Source: Sanyastnella coralliicola (GTDB lineage Bacteria; Bacteroidota; Bacteroidia; Flavobacteriales_D; Sanyastnellaceae). From it: DNA of 64,000 nucleotides. The notes under the pieces were generated by a model, which searched no databases, was not told where the DNA came from, and was given only the letters and a program-made list of their open reading frames with translations. A program made the translations under genes and the position numbers. Positions within the stretch are counted from its first letter, which is position 1, and every line of letters begins with the position of its first letter. Where the stretch lies: the NCBI RefSeq assembly GCF_030845195.1, contig NZ_CP132543.1, positions 62,001 through 126,000 on the forward strand, in the 5' to 3' direction. Below are positions 53,228 to 60,931 of this stretch, piece by piece.

Positions 53228-53246
53228 ATGCCCTGCATGTGGGCAT
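53228..53246. promoter_or_regulatory. Inverted repeat upstream of the tolC -7 box
   Basis: ATGCCC, 7 bases, GGGCAT: a 6-bp inverted repeat 10 bases upstream of the -7 box, over the -20 to -35 region. A regulator bound here would block the promoter. No partner gene for such a regulator is nearby. Confidence 0.45.
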
Positions 53247-53301
53247 TATTATGAACGATTGTTAATCAGGGGCGAACGGCAAGAGCCTGCCGTTTAGCGT
53301 A

Positions 53302-54027
53302 TCAGATCGCGATGAGCTCGATCTCAATACGGCGGTTAGCCTCATTTTGCCAGTCAGTAACTGGGTCTGGGTAGATCATTTCTGTGTTTCCAGCTCCCTT
53401 AGTAGTGATACGAGATTCTTCGATACCACGACTAATCAAGTAATCGCGCACGGCTGCAGCGCGAGACTCACTTGCCTTGAAATAGAAACGCTGACTTTTC
53501 TTGTTGTCAGGACCATTAACGTGTCCGATCACAGCAATCTTAATCGTTGGATTGATCTTCATGAATTCTACCAATTCTTCAAGAGCAGGCTTGCTCTTGT
53601 GGTAGATTTCAGTCTTATCACCTAGGAAAGTAATGTCACGCACGTCAGTCTTTTGACCAACAGCCAAGGGACGAAGTGCAACATCTTGCTTGTGGATCTT
53701 TACTTCTTCTGGCCAGAACTTCTCTGAGTAGTACATGTATCCTTTCTTGACACATGAAACAGTGTAGAGTCGGTAATTACGGATTTCGAAAGTGGTGTCT
53801 TCCACTGCTTTCATTGTGACCCCTTTGCGTGGGTTGAGTCCGTATATATTGACATCGGCTGTCATTGATTCGCGTGAATCCGCGTCAAAAACAGTCAATT
53901 CCATTTGCTGTTGTTGGATAGAACGCTCGTTGTTCTCGATACTACGTTCTTGAACAAATTGAGCATGAAGTAAGCTTGGAGCTAACGCTCCCATGAGCAA
54001 AGTAAGAGTGAGGATAACCTTATTCAT
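53302..54027 (-). CDS. OmpA-family outer-membrane lipid/peptidoglycan-binding protein
   Basis: A 241-residue exported protein (signal ending SLLHAQ). The C-terminal OmpA domain (about 125-241) shows KTDVRDITFLGDKTEIYHKSKPALEELVEFMKINPTIKIAVIGHVNG, a DYLISRGIEESRITTKGAG segment and NRRIEIEL, which bind peptidoglycan. The N-terminal part (25-120) is a beta-sandwich-like domain with no name I know. Only signal sequences and this fold can be supported. An inverted repeat lies upstream. Confidence 0.92.
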   Translation of the reverse strand: MNKVILTLTLLMGALAPSLLHAQFVQERSIENNERSIQQQQMELTVFDADSRESMTADVNIYGLNPRKGVTMKAVEDTTFEIRNYRLYTVSCVKKGYMYYSEKFWPEEVKIHKQDVALRPLAVGQKTDVRDITFLGDKTEIYHKSKPALEELVEFMKINPTIKIAVIGHVNGPDNKKSQRFYFKASESRAAAVRDYLISRGIEESRITTKGAGNTEMIYPDPVTDWQNEANRRIEIELIAI

Positions 54028-54077
54028 AACACACCGTTGTACTGCTTTCCCGTCTTAAAGGTTAGCGTTTTAATGAA

Positions 54078-54105
54078 ATATTTGTAGGACAGTACTTACA
54101 AATAT
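54078..54105. promoter_or_regulatory. 9-bp inverted repeat upstream of the ompA-like gene
   Basis: ATATTTGTA, 10 bases (ggacagtact), TACAAATAT: a perfect 9-bp inverted repeat, 51 bases upstream of the ompA-like start, in the gap before the 75-residue gene. It looks like an operator for a dimeric regulator, and has no T run that would make it a terminator of the upstream gene. Confidence 0.5.
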
Positions 54106-54123
54106 GTTGCCCAAATAGGATGC

Positions 54124-54351
54124 TTACGCTTTCAAGGTAGGTTTTTTTCGATAAAAAGCGACAAAGCCAATCACCATCAAAAGGTATGGAATCCCCATCA
54201 GATAAAGGATTCCAGAGTTTAGTCCTTTACCAATGCCTCCTGAATCTGCAGAATCTTCCGCCACTGCTTTGCACATAACACACTGAGCTTCCGAAAATTC
54301 CGGAATTGAGACAAAGAGTATCACGATGATAAGAATGACCCATCTTTTCAT
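54124..54351 (-). CDS. Small exported/membrane protein with CxxC
   Basis: 75 residues: signal peptide or anchor (1-23, ending FSEAQ), then CVMCKAVAEDSADSGGIGKGLN, a membrane helix (about 44-66) and a basic tail. The Cys pair directly after the signal, facing the periplasm, may bind metal or heme. Homologous small proteins (QCxMCK then NSGILYLM-) are found near cytochrome oxidase assembly genes in Bacteroidota; function not known. The ATG at 54351 is preferred over the frame's earlier start because a promoter box ends 4 bases before it. Confidence 0.75.
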   Translation of the reverse strand: MKRWVILIIVILFVSIPEFSEAQCVMCKAVAEDSADSGGIGKGLNSGILYLMGIPYLLMVIGFVAFYRKKPTLKA

Positions 54352-54355
54352 AGAG

Positions 54356-54363
54356 CAAAGATA
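54356..54363 (-). promoter_or_regulatory. -7 box close to the start of the small CxxC gene
   Basis: TATCTTTG on the minus strand, 4 bases (CTCT) before the ATG at 54351; it starts 2 bases after the DUF420 stop, so the gene may be expressed both from this promoter and by read-through. Confidence 0.55.
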
Positions 54364-54365
54364 AC

Positions 54366-54929
54366 TTAGAACGGTGAGAATGGATAGAAGGGAGAAATCA
54401 TAAAGTAGACGATCACTCCGGTCAAGGTCACGTATAACCAAAGAGGGAAAGTGTACTTCACAATTTTGCGGTGCTTATCGATTCTTCCTGCCAAGGCATG
54501 AGTGAAGGCGAAGAGTACAAGAGGTACGATCACCGCAGACAACACAATGTGCGAGAACAAGATGAAGTAGTAGATCGTTTTCACGGTTCCTTCCCCACCG
54601 TATGGTGTATGGCTAGTGGTAGCGTGAAAGATCACATAAGAAACCAGGAAGAGCGCCGAGAAAGTCATGCCCAACGTGGTTAGTTTACGGTGAGCTTCCA
54701 CGTTCTTGTTCTTAATCGCGACCAAGGCAGCGATCAACAAAAGGAAGGTACTCCCATTCAATAGAGCGTTCAACATAGGTAGGAAGTACAGGGTAGACTT
54801 CGTTCCCTCTTCGAATTCAGGAGTTGGGATGTAACGCAACACCGTCACTACAATCGGGATGACTAGGCTGATAGCGATGACAAACTTACGAGCCGTACGC
54901 TCGTTTTGAATGAATGCAGGTGCGTTCAT
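54366..54929 (-). CDS. DUF420 membrane protein (cytochrome oxidase-associated)
   Basis: A 187-residue protein with five membrane segments (about 14-30, 46-65, 83-103, 119-143, 160-180) and three conserved histidines: HRKL in the third loop, HATTSHTPYGGEG, and HIVLSAVIV. DUF420 proteins resemble the heme-binding CtaM/CtaG-like assembly factors of oxidases. It overlaps the SCO gene by 4 bases and is last of the oxidase series. Confidence 0.88.
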   Translation of the reverse strand: MNAPAFIQNERTARKFVIAISLVIPIVVTVLRYIPTPEFEEGTKSTLYFLPMLNALLNGSTFLLLIAALVAIKNKNVEAHRKLTTLGMTFSALFLVSYVIFHATTSHTPYGGEGTVKTIYYFILFSHIVLSAVIVPLVLFAFTHALAGRIDKHRKIVKYTFPLWLYVTLTGVIVYFMISPFYPFSPF

Positions 54930-55591
54930 GGTTCTTGTAATAAGCGCTTGATATCAATAAACAGTTGATCTACCTCGGATGTTGACGTTCCGTCATAATA
55001 TCCTCGGATGTGTTTATTCTCGTCGATCAAAGCAAAAGTGTCTGAGTGAAAGAATCCGCCAGCAGCGGTATCTGATTCCAGTGCAGTGAGATAGTACCCG
55101 AAGCGTGCTTGGTCATAGATGTCATTCTTATCTCCAGTGGCAAACTTCCAGTAAGTGGTGTCTGCACCCATGCGTGCAGCATACGCATCTAGAATCTCTG
55201 GTGAGTCATACTCAGGGTTGACGCTATGCGATAAAATGCGAATCTCACCCCACATCCCCTCGTTTTTTAATTTGTCTTGCAAACGTGAAAGCTGGGAGGA
55301 CATCACTGGGCAGATGGTCGGGCAGGTCGTGAAGAAGAAGTCAGCTACGTATATGTGGCCGTCGTAATTCTTGTGAGACACTTCTTTTCCTGATTGATCT
55401 GTGAAAGCAAAAGGAGGAACCTCAAAGTAAACGGTATCGGCTAACATCGAACCATCATCTTGCTTAACGAGCTGGATGTCGTGATTCCCAAAGTAGGGCA
55501 GGGGCTGTTGTTTTGCTGAGTCTTGAACGTCTGCTTCGCAGGAAGCGAGGACTAGACTAATTCCCAGAATCAGCGCGCTTCCTTTCTTCAT
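54926..55591 (-). CDS. SCO1/SenC family copper chaperone
   Basis: A 221-residue lipoprotein (SCEADVQD) of the SCO family, which delivers copper to the CuA centre of cytochrome c oxidase. The thioredoxin-like fold shows the copper ligands: CxxxC in ADFFFTTCPTICPVMSSQL and a histidine in GGFFHSDTFALID. ILSHSVNPEYDSPEILDAYAARMGAD is the conserved middle. It follows a degenerate paralogue (55557) with which it shares 35 bases and precedes DUF420. Confidence 0.95.
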   Translation of the reverse strand: MKKGSALILGISLVLASCEADVQDSAKQQPLPYFGNHDIQLVKQDDGSMLADTVYFEVPPFAFTDQSGKEVSHKNYDGHIYVADFFFTTCPTICPVMSSQLSRLQDKLKNEGMWGEIRILSHSVNPEYDSPEILDAYAARMGADTTYWKFATGDKNDIYDQARFGYYLTALESDTAAGGFFHSDTFALIDENKHIRGYYDGTSTSEVDQLFIDIKRLLQEP

Positions 55592-56246
55592 ACGCTTCGA
55601 TATCTATCTCTTTCTTTAGAAGGGCGATGTCTTCAATAGCATCCTTGATCTGTTCTTCTAGGTTACCATCATATACACCTCGAATGTGTCCCTCGGTATC
55701 GACTAATTTGAACTTAGCTGTGTGAGTAGGGTCGGGAATCAGAAAACCATCTGTAACAATCTCATTAATCACCTCTTGATCTCCGGTCAGGAATTGCCAC
55801 TTACCATCGTAGTCATTGTACTGTTCCATCTGGTCGACGTACTCCTTTAATACCTCTGGTGTGTCGTGTTCCGCGTCGAGCGTAAAACAAACCAAGTAGA
55901 TATCAGACTCATGACGGTACCGGAAGTTCGGCCAAAGTAAACGACTCGTGATTTTGCGGATGTATGGGGAGTTGGTTCCATAGAACGCAGCCAACCACAC
56001 CTTGCCTTTTAAAGAGTCAAGTGTAACAATTTCACCTTCCTGATTCGTCAGGCTGAAGTCAGGGAGTCGGTGATATATTGTGTCGCCTACAACAGTGGTG
56101 TCTACAGTCTTCGGACCGTAGTATGGTAATGTGTTGAAGTGATGCGAGCCAGCCTTTCCAAAGAAAAGGAGCAATGCGAGGGGAAACAAAAAAAGTACAC
56201 CTGTGAGTAAGATGTACTTTTTCCAATCAATTTTTTTCTGTGCCAT
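55557..56246 (-). CDS. SCO-like protein without copper-binding cysteines
   Basis: A 229-residue membrane-anchored protein (helix about 11-29) with the SCO fold: LPDFSLTNQEGEIVTLDSLKGKVWLAAFYGTNSPYIRKITSRLL, then CFTLDAEHDTPEVLKEYVDQM and DPTHTAKFKLVDTEGHIRGVYDG. The CxxxC copper motif is replaced by TNSPYI; only the histidine (HTAKF) is kept. It may be a paralogue that no longer carries copper. Tandem with the true SCO gene. Confidence 0.85.
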   Translation of the reverse strand: MAQKKIDWKKYILLTGVLFLFPLALLLFFGKAGSHHFNTLPYYGPKTVDTTVVGDTIYHRLPDFSLTNQEGEIVTLDSLKGKVWLAAFYGTNSPYIRKITSRLLWPNFRYRHESDIYLVCFTLDAEHDTPEVLKEYVDQMEQYNDYDGKWQFLTGDQEVINEIVTDGFLIPDPTHTAKFKLVDTEGHIRGVYDGNLEEQIKDAIEDIALLKKEIDIEAYEERKRADSGN

Positions 56247-56624
56247 TTATTTCCAAACGTCCCAAAGGTCAAAGTGGGAGATTCCTTCGGTGAGTGCGAT
56301 AAAGATCAAGTACGCGATAAAGATCACATACGGAACTAGAATCACACGACGAAGGTTCTTACGCTCATCGCCTAGGTGCATGAATGACATTACGATGTAT
56401 CCAGCTTTGAATAGCGTCAAGATGATGAATGACCACTTGATCGCCGTCCACGTGAATGTTTCGCTTCTCTTGAAGATGATACCCATGGCTACCTCTGCAA
56501 CAGTAATTGCAGTGAGGATAGCAGTAACCTTCCATACATTCTTTCGGATCTTCTTACCTGCTTCCTCACTGTGGTGAGCCTGCATTGAGTAAGAATCATT
56601 TACAATTAGATCGTCTCTTTCCAT
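56247..56624 (-). CDS. Cytochrome c oxidase subunit IV-like protein
   Basis: 125 residues with three membrane segments (about 33-52, 63-85, 94-112), and KAGYIVMSFMHLGDERKNLRRVILVPY, the typical motif of the bacterial subunit IV (CyoD-like) family. It stabilises the oxidase. The ATG 13 codons in (MQAHHSEEAGKKI) is another possible start. It follows the two subunit III genes. Confidence 0.9.
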   Translation of the reverse strand: MERDDLIVNDSYSMQAHHSEEAGKKIRKNVWKVTAILTAITVAEVAMGIIFKRSETFTWTAIKWSFIILTLFKAGYIVMSFMHLGDERKNLRRVILVPYVIFIAYLIFIALTEGISHFDLWDVWK

Positions 56625-56642
56625 GACAAGTAGGTTCTAGGA

Positions 56643-57638
56643 TCAAACAAGGTAGAAGAAGGTGAATACGAATACCCATACAAGGTCTACGAAGTGCCAG
56701 TAAAGACCAATCTTCTCAACCATCTCGTAGTGTCCACGCTTTTCGTAAACGCCTTGGATTACGAGAAGCCAGATGATGATGTTAATCACCACACCAGAGA
56801 ATACGTGGAATCCGTGGAAACCAGTAATGAAGAAGAAGAAGTTGCTGTACTGTTGTTGCACACCGTACTCATTCTCTGAAAGATTCGCACCGAAGACGAA
56901 CTGATCGGAACTACGAGCGTTCCAAAGTTTCATCATTTCAGCGCCTTCTACTGTTGCTCTGTTTTCAATGTACTTGTTCACTGTCAAGTACTCTAGCGTT
57001 GCTTCGTGGCTGTGAGCACCAAGAGACATAGCCGTTACTGAACCACCAGCCGTGGTAACAGATACGTTTGGCGCGCCTTCAACGTACTCTTCCATGATGT
57101 TTCCGAAGTGGTGATCCATGTAAACACGGTCTCCAGCTAACATGTCAAATTGCATAGTCTCTCCATTGGCCAATGTACCTGTCACGGTAACATTTTCAGA
57201 AAGCTGGAATGCTCCACCTGAACCATGAATGAAGTGTGACCACTCCCAAGCCTGTGATCCTAGGAAGATGAATCCTCCAACGATCGTCCAGCCGAGCCAC
57301 TTGATAACCCCTTTTTTGTCGTTACGGTGACCAGCTTCTACCCCGAGAACCATCGTTACAGATGATACAATGAGGATAAAGGTCATCAAGGCCACGTAAG
57401 CCAACGGATACTGTCCTTCAAGACCAGGAAGTGCTTCGAACACTTGTTCACCGATTGGCCACGGGCTCTCAGAACCGTGACGGATAAAACCGTAAGCAGT
57501 GAGGAGTCCTCCGAATGTCAGTGCATCTGACACTAGGAAGTACCACATCATCATCTTACCGTAACTTACACTGAAAGGTGAACGTCCGCCACCCCACAGT
57601 ACTTCTTTTGGAATTTCTTTTGTCGCTTCGCCTGCCAT
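56643..57638 (-). CDS. Cytochrome c oxidase subunit III (with large soluble insert)
   Basis: A 331-residue subunit III of a heme-copper oxidase. Membrane segments and the final HFVDLVWVFVFTFFYLV are clear, with EVLWGGGRSPFSVSYGKMMMWYFLVSDALTFGGLL near the start. Between the fourth and fifth segments there is a long soluble part (about 140-265), with several His residues (HHFGNIMEEY; GAHSHEATLEY), which the 200-residue typical subunit III lacks. Subunits I and II are not in the window. Confidence 0.92.
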   Translation of the reverse strand: MAGEATKEIPKEVLWGGGRSPFSVSYGKMMMWYFLVSDALTFGGLLTAYGFIRHGSESPWPIGEQVFEALPGLEGQYPLAYVALMTFILIVSSVTMVLGVEAGHRNDKKGVIKWLGWTIVGGFIFLGSQAWEWSHFIHGSGGAFQLSENVTVTGTLANGETMQFDMLAGDRVYMDHHFGNIMEEYVEGAPNVSVTTAGGSVTAMSLGAHSHEATLEYLTVNKYIENRATVEGAEMMKLWNARSSDQFVFGANLSENEYGVQQQYSNFFFFITGFHGFHVFSGVVINIIIWLLVIQGVYEKRGHYEMVEKIGLYWHFVDLVWVFVFTFFYLV

Positions 57639-57660
57639 AGCCAGGAAATTTGCCGCAATT

Positions 57661-58455
57661 TTAATGAATTAAGAACAAAAAGACGAACAAATACAGCCAT
57701 AATATGCCCAAGAAATGCCAGTACATTCCATTGGTGTATAGACTAATCGTTTCGTTCTGATTGATTTTGCCCTTACTAATTCGCACAATGTTAATCACAA
57801 GGTATACAAATCCGAACACAAGGTGCAGGATGTGAATACCAATCAATGCCCAAATGTATGAACCGTTTGAGTTCGTTTGTTTGTGCACCTTTTTGGTGAT
57901 TGGCTCAGCTTGAAGCACGTCATCTGACGCGTAAAACTCGCCATCATCATAGATCAATTTCTTTCCGTCTTTGTGTACGTAGTAGTCCACTCCGTACTCG
58001 CCACTTACCTTATCAAGACTGTTCCAGCGGTAAGCTTCAAGACCTTGACCGTTTTGAGCCACAGTCCATCCCATTCCTTTTGAATGGAGTTCGTCCCAAG
58101 CAGCTTTTTGGGTGAGCGTGAAAGCCACACCCAGAACCAAGGTGGCGACCATCATGGCCATCGAAAGTCCTTTATTCCCAGACTTCATTGCTCGAAGTGC
58201 CAACCAAATGGTCAGACTCGAGATGATGATGATCACATTACTGATCCAAAGTGAGGTAGGTGGGTTGATATGAACCCAGAACTCACCCATGCTGCTTACG
58301 ATGTAAGCTGAAGTGAATCCTCCGAATAACATGACGATAGCGAAGATGATGAAGTACATCAACATCTTTTTCGTCCTCACTTTTACGTCAGGATCGAAAT
58401 CTGCGAATACGTCTTTCTTGTTACGGGGCTGTTGGTTTGAAGAATCTTCGTTCAT
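57661..58455 (-). CDS. Second cytochrome c oxidase subunit III-like protein
   Basis: A 264-residue paralogue of the previous gene: RTKKMLMYFIIFAIVMLFGGFTSAYIVS, then a helix with PTSLWISNVIIIISSLTIWLAL, an inserted soluble part (about 125-200) and the ending YTNGMYWHFLGILWLYLFVFLFLIH. Pairs of subunit III genes are normal in Bacteroidota caa3-type oxidases. It lies 3 bases after cyoE and 22 bases before the first copy. Confidence 0.92.
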   Translation of the reverse strand: MNEDSSNQQPRNKKDVFADFDPDVKVRTKKMLMYFIIFAIVMLFGGFTSAYIVSSMGEFWVHINPPTSLWISNVIIIISSLTIWLALRAMKSGNKGLSMAMMVATLVLGVAFTLTQKAAWDELHSKGMGWTVAQNGQGLEAYRWNSLDKVSGEYGVDYYVHKDGKKLIYDDGEFYASDDVLQAEPITKKVHKQTNSNGSYIWALIGIHILHLVFGFVYLVINIVRISKGKINQNETISLYTNGMYWHFLGILWLYLFVFLFLIH

Positions 58456-58458
58456 TCT

Positions 58459-59370
58459 TTAGAGTTTGTCAATGACATACATTATTTGAACGATCGGAAG
58501 GTAGATGAATGAAGCAAACATCAAGATTTTGGCGTCTTTGGTGTCGGTGCTCTTGTAAAGCTTCCATGCGTACCATGCGAAGATGGCACCACAAATAGCT
58601 ACAACAGCTGCTCCCCAGTTACCAATCATTGGTGCTTCGGCAGGCAAAGCCCAAGGAAGTAAACTCACAGGGATAAGAACCATGCTATATAGGAAGATCT
58701 GGAAAGCAGATGATTTGGTACGCCCTCCATTAAATGGAAGAAGCTTGTACCCAGCCTTCGTGTAGTCTTCGTGCGCAACCCAAGCAATGGCCCAGAAGTG
58801 AGGGAATTGCCACATGAACTGCGTAGCGAACAAGGTTCCTGGTTCAACATTGAAGTCTCCTGTTGCGGCAACGTATCCAAGCATTGGTGGAATAGCTCCA
58901 GGGAACGCTCCGATAAATACAGCAAGTGGACTGCGTTGTTTCATCGGCGTGTACAAGAACACGTAGAAGAAGATAGCAATGGCTCCAAGAAGACCACTCA
59001 AAGGATTTAGGAATTGCCAAAGAATCAGGATTCCAGCGAGGCCGCTGACAGTAGCCAAGGTAATGCCCTCTGCTACACCCATTCTTCCAGTTGGAAGCGG
59101 ACGATTCTGTGTGCGTTTCATCAAGCGGTCAAGGTCTCTCTCCCAAACTTGATTCAATCCGTTACTTGCTCCAGTGAGTAGGAATCCACCAACAACGAGG
59201 GCTGAAACAGCAAACCAACTGACTTGCTCAGCTCCCATGAGGTAGCCTAAGAATGATGACAGAACAACGATAAGCGTCAGGCGCACCTTGAAAAAGGCCG
59301 CAATATCCTTCATGCGATCTCCGAAGGAGTAGCTACGAGAAATTGACTCAGCTGACTTTAGGTTCTCCAT
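58459..59370 (-). CDS. cyoE: Protoheme IX farnesyltransferase (heme O synthase)
   Basis: A 303-residue UbiA-type prenyltransferase that makes heme O from protoheme. The allylic diphosphate motif is GASNGLNQVWERDLDRLMKRTQNRPLP, with a second at DYTKAGYKLLPF, in a nine-helix layout. The ATG at 59370 is chosen because a TAACTTTG box lies between it and the frame's earlier ATG at 59382. First gene of the oxidase operon. Confidence 0.97.
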   Translation of the reverse strand: MENLKSAESISRSYSFGDRMKDIAAFFKVRLTLIVVLSSFLGYLMGAEQVSWFAVSALVVGGFLLTGASNGLNQVWERDLDRLMKRTQNRPLPTGRMGVAEGITLATVSGLAGILILWQFLNPLSGLLGAIAIFFYVFLYTPMKQRSPLAVFIGAFPGAIPPMLGYVAATGDFNVEPGTLFATQFMWQFPHFWAIAWVAHEDYTKAGYKLLPFNGGRTKSSAFQIFLYSMVLIPVSLLPWALPAEAPMIGNWGAAVVAICGAIFAWYAWKLYKSTDTKDAKILMFASFIYLPIVQIMYVIDKL

Positions 59371-59379
59371 AATCGGGGG

Positions 59380-59387
59380 CAAAGTTA
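59380..59387 (-). promoter_or_regulatory. -7 box of the oxidase operon
   Basis: TAACTTTG on the minus strand, 9 bases before the ATG at 59370, giving a very short leader. It fixes the cyoE start. Confidence 0.55.
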
Positions 59388-59425
59388 CTTATAAAAACCA
59401 TCTATTCCCCCGGATGTTGAATAAA

Positions 59426-60931
59426 TCAAATATCTCGGTATGGACGTACCAAACTCGTCCTTACACCGACCATTAACCATGCATCAAATGGTGAATCCAG
59501 TGAGTTGAAGACTTTTCGAACGCCGATGCCACCGACGGCTGAAAGGCCATAGAAGTCGAGCGGACGTTCGTATTCTCCAATGAACTGCAGGAGGGTGTTC
59601 TTTTCTCCCTGCGCAATGCGATTGTCATAGGCTTGCCATGGATCTGCATAGGAAGTGAAGACATCACCTCCATAGTTCAGTCCTTCTTTATCGCGTCCAA
59701 AGCTTCCAAGAATGAAGGTGCCATGAAGTGTTTCGTTTTCTCGAATCCATTTCGCTCGCGTTACCCATTCTATAAAGTTCGTTTCAAGCGGGTGTGCCAA
59801 TGATTGATTCAAATGGCCATAGCTCTGTACCTCACTTCCGTGAGTATAGGTGAACGGACGAACCAAGTTGAACTCTGTTTGAAGCATGAGACTGTCTGTG
59901 AACAGGTCCCAACTTTTCGCACCAATTTGCCATGCGAACTTGTTGCCCCACCAACCTGCTCCGCGTCGCAGTTCTGCCATGAGAAACTCATCGAAATACA
60001 ACTGCGTGTACAGCTGAACTTCCGTAGTAATCTCAATGCGCATCTCGAGACCTAGCAGTGCATTGTCTGCTGAACCTTGAGCAAACTCCACCGGACGATA
60101 GAATATGAAGGGGTTCAAATACGCTGGTTCGAATCCGCGTTGAGAAAGTGTGTCTTGAGCTTGCCATACAACTGCCTCGTATAATGTTAAGTTGACGCGG
60201 TGATTGATGTTCCAGCTCAATGAGTGCAGGGCCATATACTTGCGACGTCGCTCTTGGGTGAGCTCGTCGAGGTTGTCCATGCCGGTGAAAAGATTCGTGT
60301 ATTTGATCTTCCACACTTTAGTGGTGAAACGTCCGTAGTAATAGGGAGCGGCGTTGTTGCTGAGAATCATGGAACGGTATCCATTTCCCCAGAAGTGCTT
60401 GTCTCGGCCGATGTCTAGATTGAAGTACTTTCCAATTCGCATGCCCGCAGAGGCTGTCCAGTAATGCGCTCCAAAGGCATCTCCAATAGGTGTGACTTCA
60501 CCCAACCCTGGAAGTGTTCGCTTTTGCTTTGCGAATAATTGCAGGTGGTCGGGGAAGTACAAGTATCCAAACTGATAACCTGTATTGAGGTAAAAGCGAT
60601 CGTTGAATACGCCAGTGAAGTGAGCTCCGAGTGATCCAAACCCTGCAACGCCGAAGCTTGGGCTGGCAGAACCTCCTCCCATTAGATCGGCAACAGGTTT
60701 GATGGTGTATCTTAATCCGTCACCTTTCAGGAGGCTTGAGTCTGCTGTTAATGTCACTAGCGTGGAATCAAGGAACGGACTCAGCGGACGAATGTGCGTG
60801 TGGTGAGGTTTGCTCGTATGAATACGATGCTCTGTTTCGCTCAGATTCTCCCAGTGCTGATAACCAGTAGGGATTTGCGATTCCGCGATCAGCGAAAAAA
60901 GAAGAAAGGCTAAAAGGATGCCGTATCTCAT
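59426..60931 (-). CDS. Wzi-like outer-membrane barrel (first copy)
   Basis: A 501-residue outer-membrane protein with a signal peptide (ending AESQ). The region GRDKHFWGNGYRSMILSNNAAPYYYGRFTTKVWKIKY is a recognisable Wzi-family signature, and the rest shows alternating strands. Wzi anchors capsular polysaccharide at the surface in E. coli; in Flavobacteriia similar genes are called RemB-like or Wzi-like. It overlaps the WecA-like gene by 4 bases. A second copy is at 62137. Confidence 0.85.
   Translation of the reverse strand: MRYGILLAFLLFSLIAESQIPTGYQHWENLSETEHRIHTSKPHHTHIRPLSPFLDSTLVTLTADSSLLKGDGLRYTIKPVADLMGGGSASPSFGVAGFGSLGAHFTGVFNDRFYLNTGYQFGYLYFPDHLQLFAKQKRTLPGLGEVTPIGDAFGAHYWTASAGMRIGKYFNLDIGRDKHFWGNGYRSMILSNNAAPYYYGRFTTKVWKIKYTNLFTGMDNLDELTQERRRKYMALHSLSWNINHRVNLTLYEAVVWQAQDTLSQRGFEPAYLNPFIFYRPVEFAQGSADNALLGLEMRIEITTEVQLYTQLYFDEFLMAELRRGAGWWGNKFAWQIGAKSWDLFTDSLMLQTEFNLVRPFTYTHGSEVQSYGHLNQSLAHPLETNFIEWVTRAKWIRENETLHGTFILGSFGRDKEGLNYGGDVFTSYADPWQAYDNRIAQGEKNTLLQFIGEYERPLDFYGLSAVGGIGVRKVFNSLDSPFDAWLMVGVRTSLVRPYRDI

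Noticed and set aside
53275-53294. Hairpin AACGGCA-N6-TGCCGTT after the ompA-like gene as a terminator
   Set aside because: The stem is good (7 bp) but no T run follows on either strand; left unassigned.
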